The position numbers and the translations under genes are program-made. Below, one piece after another: positions 12,594 through 23,957 of a stretch of DNA of 64,000 nucleotides (the first letter of the stretch is position 1; the number at the start of each line of letters is the position of its first letter). Origin of the DNA: Hordeum vulgare subsp. vulgare (lineage: Eukaryota; Streptophyta; Magnoliopsida; Poales; Poaceae); contig NC_058521.1 of NCBI RefSeq assembly GCF_904849725.1, forward strand, positions 144,860,744 to 144,924,743. Direction: 5' to 3'. Under the pieces are notes generated by a model, which made no database searches, was not told where the DNA came from, and worked only from the letters and a program-made list of their open reading frames with translations.

Positions 12594-13612
12594 ACCCTGT
12601 TGATGATGTGGCAGGCAATATTGTTTGCCTCCGGCCAGAAGCGACGAGGAGCCTGATATTCTTCAAGCATAGTTCATGCCATCTCAACCAGAGTCATGTT
12701 CTTGCACTCGACGATGTCATTTTTTGAGGAGTATAAGGAGAAAATAATTCATGAGTAATACCAAGTTCATCAAGATAGTCATCAAGACAAGTGTTCTTGA
12801 ATTCTGTCCCACTGTCACTCCTGATGTGTGTGATCTTGACACCGAAGTTCGTCTAGGCCCTTGAGGAAAATTGTTTGAAGACTTCCTGCACTTTAGTTTT
12901 GTAAAGAATGATATGCACCCAAGTATAACGTGAATAATCGTCAACGATGACAAAGCCATATAGAGATGTTGCATTGGTTAGAGTAGCATAATAAGTAGGT
13001 CCAAAGAGATCCATGTGAAGCAATTCAAAAGGATGAGTACTGATCTTGATAGTCTTCGAGGGGTGCTTGGATCTCATCATATTTCCAGACTCACAAGCCC
13101 CGCAGAGATGTTCCCCGAGGAACTTGACACTTTCAATGCCAATGACATGCTTCTTCTTCGCCAACGTGTGCAAATTCCACATGCCTGCATGACCATGTCG
13201 TTGATGCCATTGCGAGCCCTCTGAAGCTTTTGCAAGAAGACACGTGGCCGGCTGAGGACTTGTAGACAAATCAACAATGTACAAGTCTCCTCTCCTAAAT
13301 CCTTCGAAGACTTTGGATTTGTCAGATTCCATGATGACTAAACATCGATATTTGCCAAAGATGAGAATCATATCAAGATCACAAAGCGTTGAGGCTGACA
13401 TGAGGTTAAACCCAAGGGACTCGACAAGCATGAATTTGTCCATGTGTTGGTCCTTGGAAATAGCCACCTTACCAAGTCCTAATACCTTGCTTTTACGTTT
13501 GTCTGGGTAGGTGATATGCTTCAGTGGTGATGGAGTCAGTGGGATATTCATCAATAAGCTTTCGTCACCGTTCATGTTATTTGTACACCCACTATTAAGA
13601 ACCCACTCTCTG
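12589..13612 (-). pseudogene. Element A protease end, pre-integrase and integrase start (broken)
   Basis: The minus strand contains the protease region REWVLNSGCTNNMNGD at about 13612-13565. In this copy the catalytic Asp of D-S-G is replaced by Asn. It continues as a 240-codon ORF (13575-12853) with the pre-integrase zinc finger (QRHGHAG at about 13200, CGACESG at about 13100) and the first integrase Asp in MDLFGP (about 13015). Catalytic text continues below 12853 in another frame until the Angela insertion at 12588. The family is the same as element B (32088-29935), which is better preserved. Confidence 0.85.
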
Positions 13613-16386
13613 GTTTTGGGTTTGTCATCCTGGAGATGAATTAGTACTACTTACCATCTCATATGCTTCAGAGTGAAGAATATGATATCAGATGCATCAG
13701 ACTTGAATTTCATCACATAAAGTATATTTGAGATATAATGAGGACGTGTGAAATGATAAGACATTTCATCAGGATTATCTTGCGTCCTATCAAGCAATTT
13801 CCTCAGGTCTCCAACAAATTCTTCAGATGATGACTTTCATCTGGAGACCTGACCTACAGAAGTGATTAGTTCAATTTGTTAACCACCCACATCTGGAGGG
13901 GTGGCAAAGAGTTCATCATCGTGCGAGCGCCATAAGAGAATTGAGGCATTGAAGCTAATCCACTTTGTTCCACATGAGGGGGTTAGTGTACTCAAATGAA
14001 TAAGTAGATAAATTATTTGAGGAATTATGTACATACTCATGTACCTTGTAGTTTCCCTACATATCAGAAGCATTAGTGCGAGTACGAGCATATTTTTGAC
14101 CATATGAGGTATTTGTTACTTGTGAGGACTTTGGTCCACTTGGGGAATTTGATCTGGGGTTCCTGATCTTCAATGGTGGCGTCATGAGGACATTCACCTG
14201 AAGACTTTCCAAACTGCTTTTGGGAACCCAGAGTTTCCTCAAGGATGGTCCGTTCCTATAGTTAGTTCCAACACATCTAGCAAATACTTCGCCATCCTGA
14301 TTTTTGAACAGTTTATAGTTTGAGCCAAATGACTCATCAGAGGAATATGAAGTTTCACATGCAAAGCCTGTTAGAATAGATGGATAAATAGGAGGTCCTT
14401 TTGCAGCAACCCATGAGGTCCTGGGATACTGTTCAGGTTTCTAGTATGACCCATCAACATTCAATTTCCTCTCAAAGGCAATACCCTCTTTCCTAGGGTT
14501 TTTTTGTCGAGAATCTTCTTTTTGAGCACATCGCAAAGGGTTTGATGCCCTTTGAGACTTTTGTATATGCCTATCACATACAATTCCTTCAACCCTGCAT
14601 TTTTGTTAGTGACATTTGTGGTTTCCTCAAGTGAGGAATTTTTGACCACATATACACTTGAATAATTTGTAGCAATAAAAGAATTTAAAGTTTCAGATGA
14701 AGGATTAGCAAATTCGCGTTCGATGCATGTCAAGCATGGGGGGATGAATTCTTCCTAAGCGGTACTGATCTGTTGAGCAAGCAAAGAATCATTTTCAATT
14801 CGAAGATCATCATGAGATGCCCTTAACTTTTCAAGATCTTGCTTTATTTGAAGGAATTCATAGGAAAGCTTCTCATGATCGGCTAATAGAGTGACATGAC
14901 GATCCTAAAGACTATCAAACCTAGACTGAAGACTTTTGACATCATCACTCAAGGTTTGAGTCCGATCCATTTCCTCATTCAATAGGTCATCGCTTTTGTC
15001 TAGCAGTTTCTAAAGCTTTTCAATCACAGATTGTTGCTTAGTGACAATATTAGCAAACTTGCAGTAAATGGGTTTTTGATAGTCATCAGGTCCACAACCA
15101 CTAGAATTATAAGAGGAAGTGTGTCTTGGTACCTTTGAACCTTTTGTCATGAAGCAATAGGTGGGAGAAAAGTCGTCATCATACTAATCAGTGTTGTGGA
15201 CGTTGTAATTTTCTTCGAGGTCGAAGATGGACTTGCCGACGAATGTAGTAACAAGAGCTAGCCTTGCCACAACAGACTGTGACCCCTCTTTAGAACCTTC
15301 CTCTTCATCACATGCTTCAGATTCTTCCTCAGAATCCATTTCTTTGCCAATAACTGCCCGAGTCTTTCTGAAGCTGGTCTTCTTGTGCGATGAGGACTTT
15401 GAGGATGAGGACTTTGAATATTTATTATTTTTCTTCAAGTCATTAGAATTGTCATCCTTATACTTCTTTTTCTTTGATTCCTTCACCCAGCGAGGACAGT
15501 GAGCAATATAGTAACCGGATTTCTTGCATTTATGGTAGGTCCTCTTCTTGTAGTCCTAAGGTGAAGATTTTGACTTCCTCACATCTCTTCTTTAAGACTT
15601 TCCAAACTGGCCTCGTCTTGAGAACTTCTGGAATTTACTCACAAGCATTGCAAATTTGTGACCAAGTTCTTCAGCATCACCAAGGCTACAATAAGAGTCT
15701 TCTTCAGATGAGGAAACAACCTTTGCCTTCAGCGCATGAGGTATGCCATAGCTTCATCCATAAAGGTCTTGTTTCTCAGCTTGTTGGAATTCATGAGTAT
15801 TGAGTCTCTCAAGAATATCAGCAGGATCTAGTGCCTTGTAGTCTCTTTGTTCTTGAATCATCACAACCAATGTATCAAATGAAGAATCAAAAGATCTCAC
15901 CAGTTTCTTCACAACTTCATAATCAGTGATGTCTCTGGCTCCAAGAGCCTGTAGTTCATTGGAGATCTCAGTGAGGTGATCGAAGGTTTCTTGGCAGCTC
16001 TCATTGTCAAGTCTCTTGAAGCGGTTGAAGATATTGCGAAGAACATCAACTCAAGAGTCATGTTGAGTGGAAACTCTTACATTGACCTAGGATAGCCTTT
16101 CCCATATTTGCTTTACAGTACAAAAATAACTCACTTTGCCATACTGACCTTTGCTTCGATGGACACATATGGTATTCTTTGCTTGAGAGTGGAGTTGCTT
16201 GAATCTCTTCACATCAGCAACATTGATAGTTTCAGGCATGATGGGAACACCTCTTTCCATAATATACCCGAGATTGTTGTCAATAGCTTCAAGGTGCATG
16301 CACATCTTGTTCTTCGAGTAGGGGAAGTCCTTTCCTTCAAAGGTAGGACAACCCACCGTGACCTTCATCATACGTGCGGTCGACAT
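13613..16386 (-). pseudogene. Element A gag (broken)
   Basis: The start MSTARMMKVTVGCPTFEGKD at 16386 matches the gag start of element B (34910). A UBN2-type Copia gag domain can be followed to about 15700 through several stops. The CCHC knuckle (HKCKKSGYYIAHC, first Cys mutated to Tyr) lies at about 15530-15490. Next comes a lysine/serine-rich stretch (15486-15184), a coiled-coil-like stretch (about 15060-14790) and an SN-rich tail (14733-14057). Between 13870 and 13613 I see only decayed linker. The domain order equals that of Sirevirus Gag, which is longer than in other Copia lineages because of the C-terminal coiled coil. Many stops; not functional. Confidence 0.8.
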
Positions 16387-16439
16387 AACTAAAACTCCAT
16401 GTGCTTAAATCAAAATCACATAGAACAAGGGAGTACATT

Positions 16440-16451
16440 GCTCTGATAACA
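16440..16451 (-). other. Primer-binding site of element A (one base off)
   Basis: Minus strand TGTTATCAGAGC, three bases inside the 5' LTR. Element B has the canonical TGGTATCAGAGC at 34964-34975, complementary to initiator Met-tRNA. Confidence 0.75.
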
Positions 16452-16453
16452 AT

Positions 16454-17936
16454 TTAAAATGCGTTATATCGACTAGAGGGGGGTGAATAGGCGATTTTTA
16501 CGAATACATCACTTAGGAAATTCCTTGTGAGGAAAGTCTTGAGTCACGAATTGGGTGCAACGGAATAAGTACTCAAACACATGTGCAAAACAACGACAGC
16601 TTAGTCATTAGAGTAAAATGAAACGTTTAAGTTGCACAAGTAGCATGATCAGGATAAGTAGGTGACAAATAACTTAAATGAAGAATTTGAGAAAGTCTTG
16701 TGTCAATTTCTTCAAATAGTAAAGATCAAAGTCGTCAACACAAAATTGAAGAAATGAAAGGGTTGAGGAATTAGAACCCGGTGCTCGATGAAGACAATGA
16801 TGTGATGAACCAGTTCTAACTTATGTGACACTCATACGTCTAGTTTGGATTGACTTGGTATTTAAACCAAACGGCACACAGTCCCAGGACCCTAAGTCCT
16901 TACCGTATTATCCTTGAGCTAAGGACACATAGTCACCGCCCAACACACGTGGTAAGTCCTCAGGGAAGACTTCCAAACCCTCACAAACTTGGTCACTCGA
17001 AGATCCACAATTCACTCCTGGATGCTCTAGACCATGACGCCTAACCGTTTGGAGGATGCATAGTCCTCAAAGGTAACAAGCATCGGTTCCACACAGGAAC
17101 AATCTCTTTAGTGATGCTCAATCACTTTGGGTTTTATATTTTGGTTTGGGTGTTTGGGGTTTTTCCTCACTGATGAATTTCTCTCAAAGTCTTCGAGGAT
17201 TGTGTTGCTCTCAAATGACAAGTGTTAGTTTCTCTCGCGGAGCAGCCAACCAACTAGTGGTTATGGGGGTCGCTATTTATAGCCGGGGAGCAATCCCAAC
17301 ATGAATTGACATAAATGCCCTAATGGTATGACCGTTAGATGGATAAGGCTAGGGACAGTTGGCGCGTAGCACAACCTCGGTCGGAACATTTCAGCTATGA
17401 AAGTCCTCATGTCACTCACGATCCTCACAGATAGGTGATTCACACTGGCAAAGACCTAACTCGTTAGTTAGAGAAAATTTCTCACAGACCAGAAGAACTT
17501 CATCTGTGTCACTGAAGAATTTGACAAAGCTGTTGAAGATTTCCAAAGGCTTCAACCGAAGGGTTTGTATGTGTAGGATTTGAGATGAGCATCACTTGGA
17601 AACTTTTACTTAGCTTTACCTCAACCCCCTTTAACAGTACGATGGTCCTATGACACAGAATACAAAAAATGAAACTATGAAAACAGAAGTCTTCATGCTT
17701 CAAAGTCCTCGCATCAATTTCTTTATGACCACACCAATTTCCTCACTTTCAAAGTCTTGAGAGGAAATACCAAAGTCTTCAGCCGAAGACACACATTTTT
17801 AGGGGTCGATATTCCTCGAATAACTGAAACTCCTCAGCGAGTTATAGAGCCTATGTAAACTCACAAACATATTAGTCTCTTAACATGTAAGTCTACAATA
17901 CACCAAAATCACTAAGGTGCACTAGATGCACTTACA
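16454..17936 (-). repeat. 5' LTR of Sirevirus-like element A
   Basis: About 1,483 bp, ending GCACTAGATGCACTTACA like the LTRs of element B. The opposite end has decayed from TGAAAG to TTAAAA. TATA box (minus strand CTATAAATA) at 17274-17282. The partner 3' LTR is not in the window because the element is truncated at 2442. Confidence 0.85.
17274..17282 (-). promoter_or_regulatory. TATA box of element A 5' LTR
   Basis: TATTTATAG on the plus strand, CTATAAATA in sense. Confidence 0.55.
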
Positions 17937-19288
17937 AAGATAATTCTAACAAGTGATAAGTAGCAATACAATAGGTGCAACAAGGTTGCCCAATCCTTTT
18001 ATGGCAATGAACAGGCTCAAATAGATTCTTAAAATAGGCAAAGCGTTCTTGAGGGCACATGGGTATTTCATCTAGTCACTTTCGTCATGTTGGGTTAATT
18101 CGCGTTCGATACTTTGATAATTGGATATGTGGGTGGGTCGGTGCTTGGGTGTTGTTCTTACTTGAACAAACCTCCCCCTGATGATTAACCCTCTCGCAAG
18201 CATTCGCAACTACAAGAAAAATATTAAGAATAAATTCTAACCATAACATTAAACATAGGGATCCAAATCAACCCCTTACGTAATAGAGCATAAACTAGGG
18301 TTTAAGTTTCTGTCACTCTCTCAACCCACCATTTAATTACTTATCCACAATGCATTCCCTTAGGATCAAAGATGGTGAAGTGTCATGTTGTTGACGTTCA
18401 CATAACACCACTAAGGGAATCACAACATTCATATCATCAAAATATCGAATGAATATCAACTTCACATGACTACTTGCAACATGACTTCTCCCATGGCCTC
18501 AAGAACAAAAGTAACTACTCACAAGTGATAAACATCCTCATGATCATAGAGGTATTAAATAGTATATTGGATCAGTACATATGATCGTCCACCAAATAAA
18601 CCATAAAGCATCAACTACAAGATGTAAACAACACTACTAGTCACACCCAGGTACCAAGCCAATGTTCCGGTACAGGACGGAGTTCAAGATATGAACTAGG
18701 ATTTTGAGAGGAGATGGTGCTGATGAAGATCGTCCTCCCTAAGATGAGAGGATTGTTGGTGATGATGATGGCCTCGATTACCCCCTCCGGGAGGGAAGTC
18801 CCTCCGGCGGAATCGCTCCTCTGGAGGGCAAAAGTGCTCGTGCCGAGGTTCCACCTCGAGACGGTATCGCTTCGTCTCAAAATCCCTCCTATGATTTTTT
18901 TTCCAGGTTAAAATGGAATTTATACCAGAAGATGGTCGCCAAAGGTGGGCTGGGGGGCACTAGACATCAGGCCGTGCCAGGGGGCTGGCGCGTCCTGGTG
19001 CTTAGTGGGCGCGTGGTAGCCCCCTTTGGTACTTCTTTGCTCCAGTATTTTTTATTTGTTCCAAGATAAATCTCCGTAAAGTTTCAGCCCAATTGGAGAT
19101 GTGTAGAATAGGTATTTCTGATGTAGCTATTTCAGGTCCAGAATTCCATCTCCCGGTATTCTCCCACTTGATATAAACCTTGCATATTATGAGAGAAAAG
19201 GCATTAGAATTACTACACCAAGTGGAAAAATGCATAAAAACACTAGAAATAACAGTAACAAAACATGATGCAAAATGGACGTATGACA
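17937..19288 (-). mobile_element. Truncated Gypsy LTR (Sabrina-like), minus sense
   Basis: Aligns along its length with the LTR at 61900-63424. Shared blocks include TTCGCGTTCG...ACTTTGATA near 18100, TAAACTAGGGTTTAAG near 18290 and GATGATG...TCCGGGAGGGAAG near 18750. It lacks about the first 140 bases of that LTR and ends near GGACGTATGACA (19288), close to the expected GGACGTATCA. No internal sequence and no matching target duplication are seen, so it is a degraded solo LTR or fragment. Confidence 0.75.
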
Positions 19289-19537
19289 CATATCCAGCTC
19301 ATTACGATTATGGTTAGACCACAACATCGACCTCGCAGTAGATCAACACTGTACTCTGTACTATCTCATCGATAACATCAAGAACATGACATCGGGTTTT
19401 ACCTACATCAAGAGGGCCCGAGCTTGGGTAAAACACCGTCCCCATTGTCTCTTGTTACCCATCAACCCTAGATCCACAATTCAGACCCCCTACTCGACAT
19501 CGGTCATTTTTGACACCGACAGCCTCCACACCCACGA
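19289..19537 (+). mobile_element. Fragment of a second Gypsy LTR
   Basis: I recognise text typical of the end of a different Triticeae Gypsy LTR (ACATCAAGAACATGACATCG, GGTAAAACACCGT, then TTTTTGACACCGACA at its end). No primer site follows, so this is a fragment. Recognition is from memory of the family. Confidence 0.5.
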
Positions 19538-20219
19538 CCGCTCACACACCACCCCTATGATCCATGAATGGAGGTTCCAAGAAGGAACACACACAGATGT
19601 GTTGTCACCACCCGAAGTAGGGGACCTTGGTTTTCACCACGGTGTACGAGAGGGGATGAGAGGGAGTCGATCCTTGCCACATCTTCCATGAAGGAGATCG
19701 GCACCCCAAGGCATCGACTTTGATGTAGCCGTCGCGCCGGGCAAGGGTTTCCCCCAAATCAACCCACCCAATGAGCATCCCGTGTCCAACACCGGGGGCA
19801 GCGGCTAGCGCTACCAGAGACCGGTTTTGGCGATGAAAGGAGAAGATCAAGGCAAGAGAAAGGAGCAGCTTCTCATGGACGGCAGCAGGCTTCCAGGGAG
19901 CACTGCTGCACTAACAACTGATGGCCGACATCGCCTCGTCGCCCACACGAATGGTGGCAGATGGCTCACCAGCACCTGCGGGCGCGCCCTACCACAAGGG
20001 CCACACTGCGCATCCTATGGGTTGCTGCCCTGGCTGCCAAGGCCCTCCACGCAAGGTGGAGCCGTATCCCCGTCGCCACCTTCATCGGTGCCGCACACAC
20101 AAGACGGAGGATATCCGTGGAGGTGGCGGAGGGTAGGGAGGGGGGTGGGGGGAGGGTGACGACGGCGACTAGGGTAACCCCCGAGTCGCCTTAGAGGAGA
20201 CGACACGGGGGGGGGGGGA
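19538..20219. other. Unassigned GC-rich block ending in a G run
   Basis: High GC content, several overlapping short ORFs in all frames (for example 19827-20159, 110 codons) and no recognised domain. It ends in GGAGACGACAC and a run of about twelve G (20207-20218). It could be a fragment of a non-LTR or CACTA-type element. I cannot assign it. Confidence 0.3.
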
Positions 20220-20390
20220 TTATGTCCGTAGTAGCCCGCTTAGATTCGTGTGATAGCCTGACGAACTGGAGAGCATTAACATTGGAAGTTTGCTTAGTAG
20301 GACACTTGACCGAGCTACGAAATACTGGTGCTCCTGGGACATGCAGCGCAGGATTGGGAACAGGTGTTAGGCCACCCTCCTTCTATAATA
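20220..20390. other. Unassigned spacer
   Basis: No ORF, repeat or motif that I can support. Confidence 0.3.
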
Positions 20391-20580
20391 TAGTGCATTT
20401 GTGTTTTTTGAGGTTTAACTTTAATAATAAATTTAATCATGGACTATTGTAGCTAGAGAAAAATTATATCATTAAAAACTTCTTCCAAATACGAATTCAA
20501 TGGTATAAATTTTATTTCTGTTGTAGTCATCCATGCTGGTTAAGTTTATAGTTAAACTAAAATCTCAAAAAACACGGACC
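20391..20580. mobile_element. MITE, about 190 bp
   Basis: Terminal inverted repeats GTGTTTTTTGAGGTTTAACTTT (20401 onward) and, on the other strand from the right end, GTGTTTTTTGAGATTTTAGTTT. The AT-rich centre has no coding capacity. Its right end abuts the terminus of the larger TIR element at 20581. Confidence 0.6.
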
Positions 20581-20830
20581 GAGTAAATTGCACGAAGGTA
20601 GCATAATTGGGGCATTGGAAGCAGATTGGTATCAAGATTGGTAATTTTTCCGTGTCAGTACAATGTTTGGGGCGATACGTTGCAAAAAGGACTAAAACCG
20701 GGGTTTATACGTATTGACTGGCTTTCTGACCGTATGGGCCCGCCCGTTAGATGCCTCGGCCCGTGCCAGGTGTCCATGTGGTGTTTTTTTTCTTCAGAAA
20801 AGTCCTTTCCTTTATACGTAATCACATAAA
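20581..20830 (+). repeat. Left terminal inverted repeat
   Basis: Pairs with 46545-46792 on the opposite strand. The arms differ at scattered positions, so the element is old. Confidence 0.75.
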
Positions 20831-20939
20831 TGCCCATTTTTATGAAAAAATAGTTTCTGTGGGAGAATATATTTTTTGATATTTTTTGGAAGTTTTAATC
20901 TAATTAAACAAATAAATAAAATAACCCAAATACTCGCGC

Positions 20940-21010
20940 TGGCAAAAATCAAACCTGCGACCTGCCGCAGGAGCCACGCACGATGGCCACCCGGCCACAA
21001 CCAGACTCGT
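20940..21010 (-). other. Degenerate tRNA-like segment in left arm
   Basis: On the minus strand, TGGTTGTGGCCGGGTGG and, about 40 bases on, GGTCGCAGGTTTGATTT resemble internal A and B boxes of a pol III promoter. The spacing is like that of the better copy at 46368-46432. Probably a decayed tRNA-derived sequence. Confidence 0.35.
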
Positions 21011-21157
21011 GTTCCATCAGGGGGCAAAAGATATTTTATAGTTTGTCGGGAACACTGGGCCTGGGACTGGGCCCATTGGGCAGCGCGCACTAAATGCACA
21101 GTACCATTATTTATTAAGTGTCAAAAACTAGACTGTCAACTTAAATGCACACTAGTA

Positions 21158-21251
21158 CTCCCTTCGTCCAAAAATATGTATCGCCGCTTTAGTATAAAAT
21201 TTATACTAACTTAATAAAAAAATTACGTCAATTATTTTGGAACAGTGGGAG
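21158..21251. mobile_element. Stowaway MITE, short, TA target duplication
   Basis: Begins CTCCCTTCGTCC and ends GGAACAGTGGGAG, the classic Stowaway inverted ends. TA stands on both sides (21156-21157 and 21252-21253). The centre AGTATAAAATTTATACT is also palindromic. It has no partner in the right arm, so it inserted after the TIR element formed. Confidence 0.8.
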
Positions 21252-21254
21252 TAT

Positions 21255-22013
21255 TATCTATGTAAAATGTTCATCATATCTAAGGGAAATTGTATAAAAT
21301 ATATTACAAAAATGTTCAATTTCCACTTAAAATGTGTTCATAGTATATTACCAATAGTTAATCGTACTAAACAATTTTCAATGTTCGTAAAGAAAAATTC
21401 ATTGTAAATTAAAAAAAACCACTATACACATAAGAACAGAAACCAAGCTAGTGTAATTTATGGTAAACATTTTTTTAATACATAATGTTTTTTTTTGACA
21501 ATGTGTATTTTTTTACTAATTACTGTGTAAAATCATTTCACATTTAATAATGTGTGAACATTTTTATAATATGCAAAAATTTATATAATTTGTGAACAAA
21601 AACAAGAATGCGAACATTTTTTGAAAATTACCATAATAAATACAACCTTTTAACTTTTTTTTCAAACGTAAATATATTTTATACTCGAACAATTTTGTTA
21701 AAAATATTGAAAACAGGAGCTTTTATTAAATTTCGAACAATTTTTTACAAACATGAAAAAGTTTTTAAAAGATGTGAACATTTTTTGAATGTGCGGCCAA
21801 ATTTTAAAACGGTAACTTTTCAAATTAGTTACCAATTCTGGAAAAAAGCAGAATTGTGCATTTGTGAATAAATTTTTGAACTCTGAATTTTTTTTATTGA
21901 AGTGCGAAAATTTTCTTAATTTATGAACAAATTTTAGAAACATGAAACTTATTGAACTTACCTACATTTTATAAAAAGGAGAACCTTTTTTAGAAAATGA
22001 AGAACATTTTTAT
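21255..22013. repeat. AT-rich quasi-tandem repeat, TIR element interior
   Basis: Irregular repetition of units like TGAACATTTTTT and GAAAA, with no coding content beyond a spurious 87-codon AT-rich ORF. The same texture resumes at 46179-46265 on the far side of elements B and C, which supports the rejoining. Confidence 0.55.
22009..22013. repeat. Target-site duplication TTTAT of element B (left)
   Basis: TTTAT directly before the LTR start TGAAAGTG; repeated at 46179-46183. Confidence 0.9.
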
Positions 22014-23430
22014 TGAAAGTGTGTTATATCGACTAGAGGGGGTGAATAGAAGATTTTTAGAATTTCATCACTAAGGAAATTCCTTTTGAGGAAATTCCTC
22101 AATGATGACTAACTTGCAGCGGAAACAGCAAAGGATCAGGAGTGCAAAGTATCACTACATCAGTTTTCAAGGTGACGAATATTAAAAACAGTTTGCACAC
22201 TATGCACGCGCAGAGAAAACAGGTGAAGAATAAATCGCGTGAAGAATTTGGGGTTGAAGAATTTCAAAGAAAGTCTTCAGCAAATTCTTCAAACAGTGAC
22301 AATGAAAATCTTCAACATACAATATGATGAATTGAAAGAGTTGAAGAAATAGAACCCGTTTCACAGCGAAGACAGTGGTTGATGACCCAGTTCCAACTGC
22401 TGTGACAGTTGTACATCTGGTTTGGAGCGGCTTGATATTGAAACCAAAAGACACACAGTCCCGGGACACACAGTCTGTACCGTATTCTCCTTAGGCTAAG
22501 AACACACAGTCCTCGCCCAACACTCGTGGTAAGTCTTCAGGGCAGACTTCCAAACCCTCACAAACTTGGTCGTCTGGCGATCCACAATTGACTGCTGGAT
22601 TTCTCTAGACCATGACGCCTAACCGTGTGGAGGATGCATAGTCCTCAAAGGTAAAAGGCTTCAGTCCCACACAGGAACAACTTCTTCAGTGATGCTCAAT
22701 CACTTGGTTTTTGGTTTGTGGTTTGGTGTTTGGGGTATTTCCTCACTGATGAATTACTCTCGAAGACTCTGAGGAATTTGGATTGCTCTTATGACAAGTG
22801 TCAGTTTTTAACAGAGCAACCAACCAGCTAATGGTTGTGTGGGGGCGGCTATTTATAGCATGGGAGCATCCCGACATGATTTGACATTAATGCCCTTAAA
22901 TAGTATGACCGTTGGTGTGGATAAGATCAGTGATGTGGCGCGAATTGCGGTAACGGTCGGGACCCTCAACTGTGAGAGTTCTTATGTCTCTCATATTCCT
23001 CACTTGAGGCTTTTGGTAGGATTAGGCTTGGGTTGAGCATCATGAGGAAATTCATTCCGAAGTGTTACCTCGACCCCCTTTAACAGTACGGTGTTCCTAT
23101 GACTCAAGAGTGAAGAAAATAAAACAGACAAAATAAATCTTCATGCTTCAAAGTCTTCAGATTGATTTTCTTCAGGACACATCGAATTCTTCATCTTCAA
23201 TATCTTCATGAGGAATATCAATTTCATCACAATTTCTTCGCGATTCAATTCTTCAATAGAAGGCCAATTTCTTCAGCTCAAGATATACATTTTTAGGGGT
23301 CGATTTTCATCGAATATTTCAAACTCCTGAGCGACTTACAGATCATGTGTATACTTATGTACACATTAGATACTTAACCTATAAGTCTTCAAACCACCAA
23401 AATCACTAAGGAGCACTAGATGCACTTACA
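22014..23430 (-). repeat. 3' LTR of element B
   Basis: 1,417 bp, from TGAAAGTGTG to TGCACTTACA (plus-strand reading). The palindromic repeat cluster lies at 22065-22107. Confidence 0.92.
22065..22107. repeat. Palindromic repeat cluster in element B 3' LTR
   Basis: AAGGAAATTCCTT and GAGGAAATTCCTC in tandem. Together with flanking ATCACT and ATGATGA they form a possible hairpin. Confidence 0.6.
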
Positions 23431-23445
23431 ATCTCCCGCTTTTTG
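23431..23445 (-). other. Polypurine tract of element B
   Basis: The minus strand reads AAAAAGCGGGAGAT directly before the LTR start TGTAAGTGC. Confidence 0.75.
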
Positions 23446-23957
23446 ATGGTCGATGACAATTAGGTTAAGTCTTCAACGGGGATAAAAATATGAAGTTTAA
23501 ATACTCATTTTGAGGAATTTGAAATCAAGATACAGAGAGACTCCCCCTGAAGATGTGCATATCTTGAGGATTTTGCTTTTCACAATAAATGCACATTGAT
23601 GATTTATATCATGGAGATCTCGCCCTAAGTCTTGTAAATCATGCATACATATGACATATAGCATGAATAAATTGAGAATGCATGATGAGAAATGGTATCT
23701 GACGAATTCCAGCATGCGTGCATTAATATTTTGAGGAATAAGCATGCGAAGAAAAACGTTCAAAAGCGTCAGAGTACCATCGGGCTTAAGTTACAACTCA
23801 TTACATAAAATACTTCAGAAGAGCCATTTTGTAACTTAATGAAGTTCATAAGCCCCCAAAATATATCCCATGTGAAGACTAACTCTCAGATTTCTCTCCC
23901 TTTGTCATCAAGTGACGAAAAGGGACAAAACTGAGGACTAACGCCCCGTGAAGACTT
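23446..23957 (-). other. Element B 3' untranslated region
   Basis: Lies between the stop of the env-position ORF and the polypurine tract. It contains only a short spurious ORF (23763-23497). No domain seen. Confidence 0.5.

Noticed and set aside
13277..13510. Plus-strand ORF, similar to 31790-32023
   Set aside because: Antisense shadow of the pre-integrase region in both Sirevirus copies.
19827..20206. Overlapping ORFs of 60-110 codons as host gene exons
   Set aside because: High GC content opens all frames; no domain, no splice pattern and no agreement between frames.
21608..21943. AT-rich ORFs on both strands
   Set aside because: Phe/Lys/Asn-rich translation of a quasi-repeat; low complexity on both strands.
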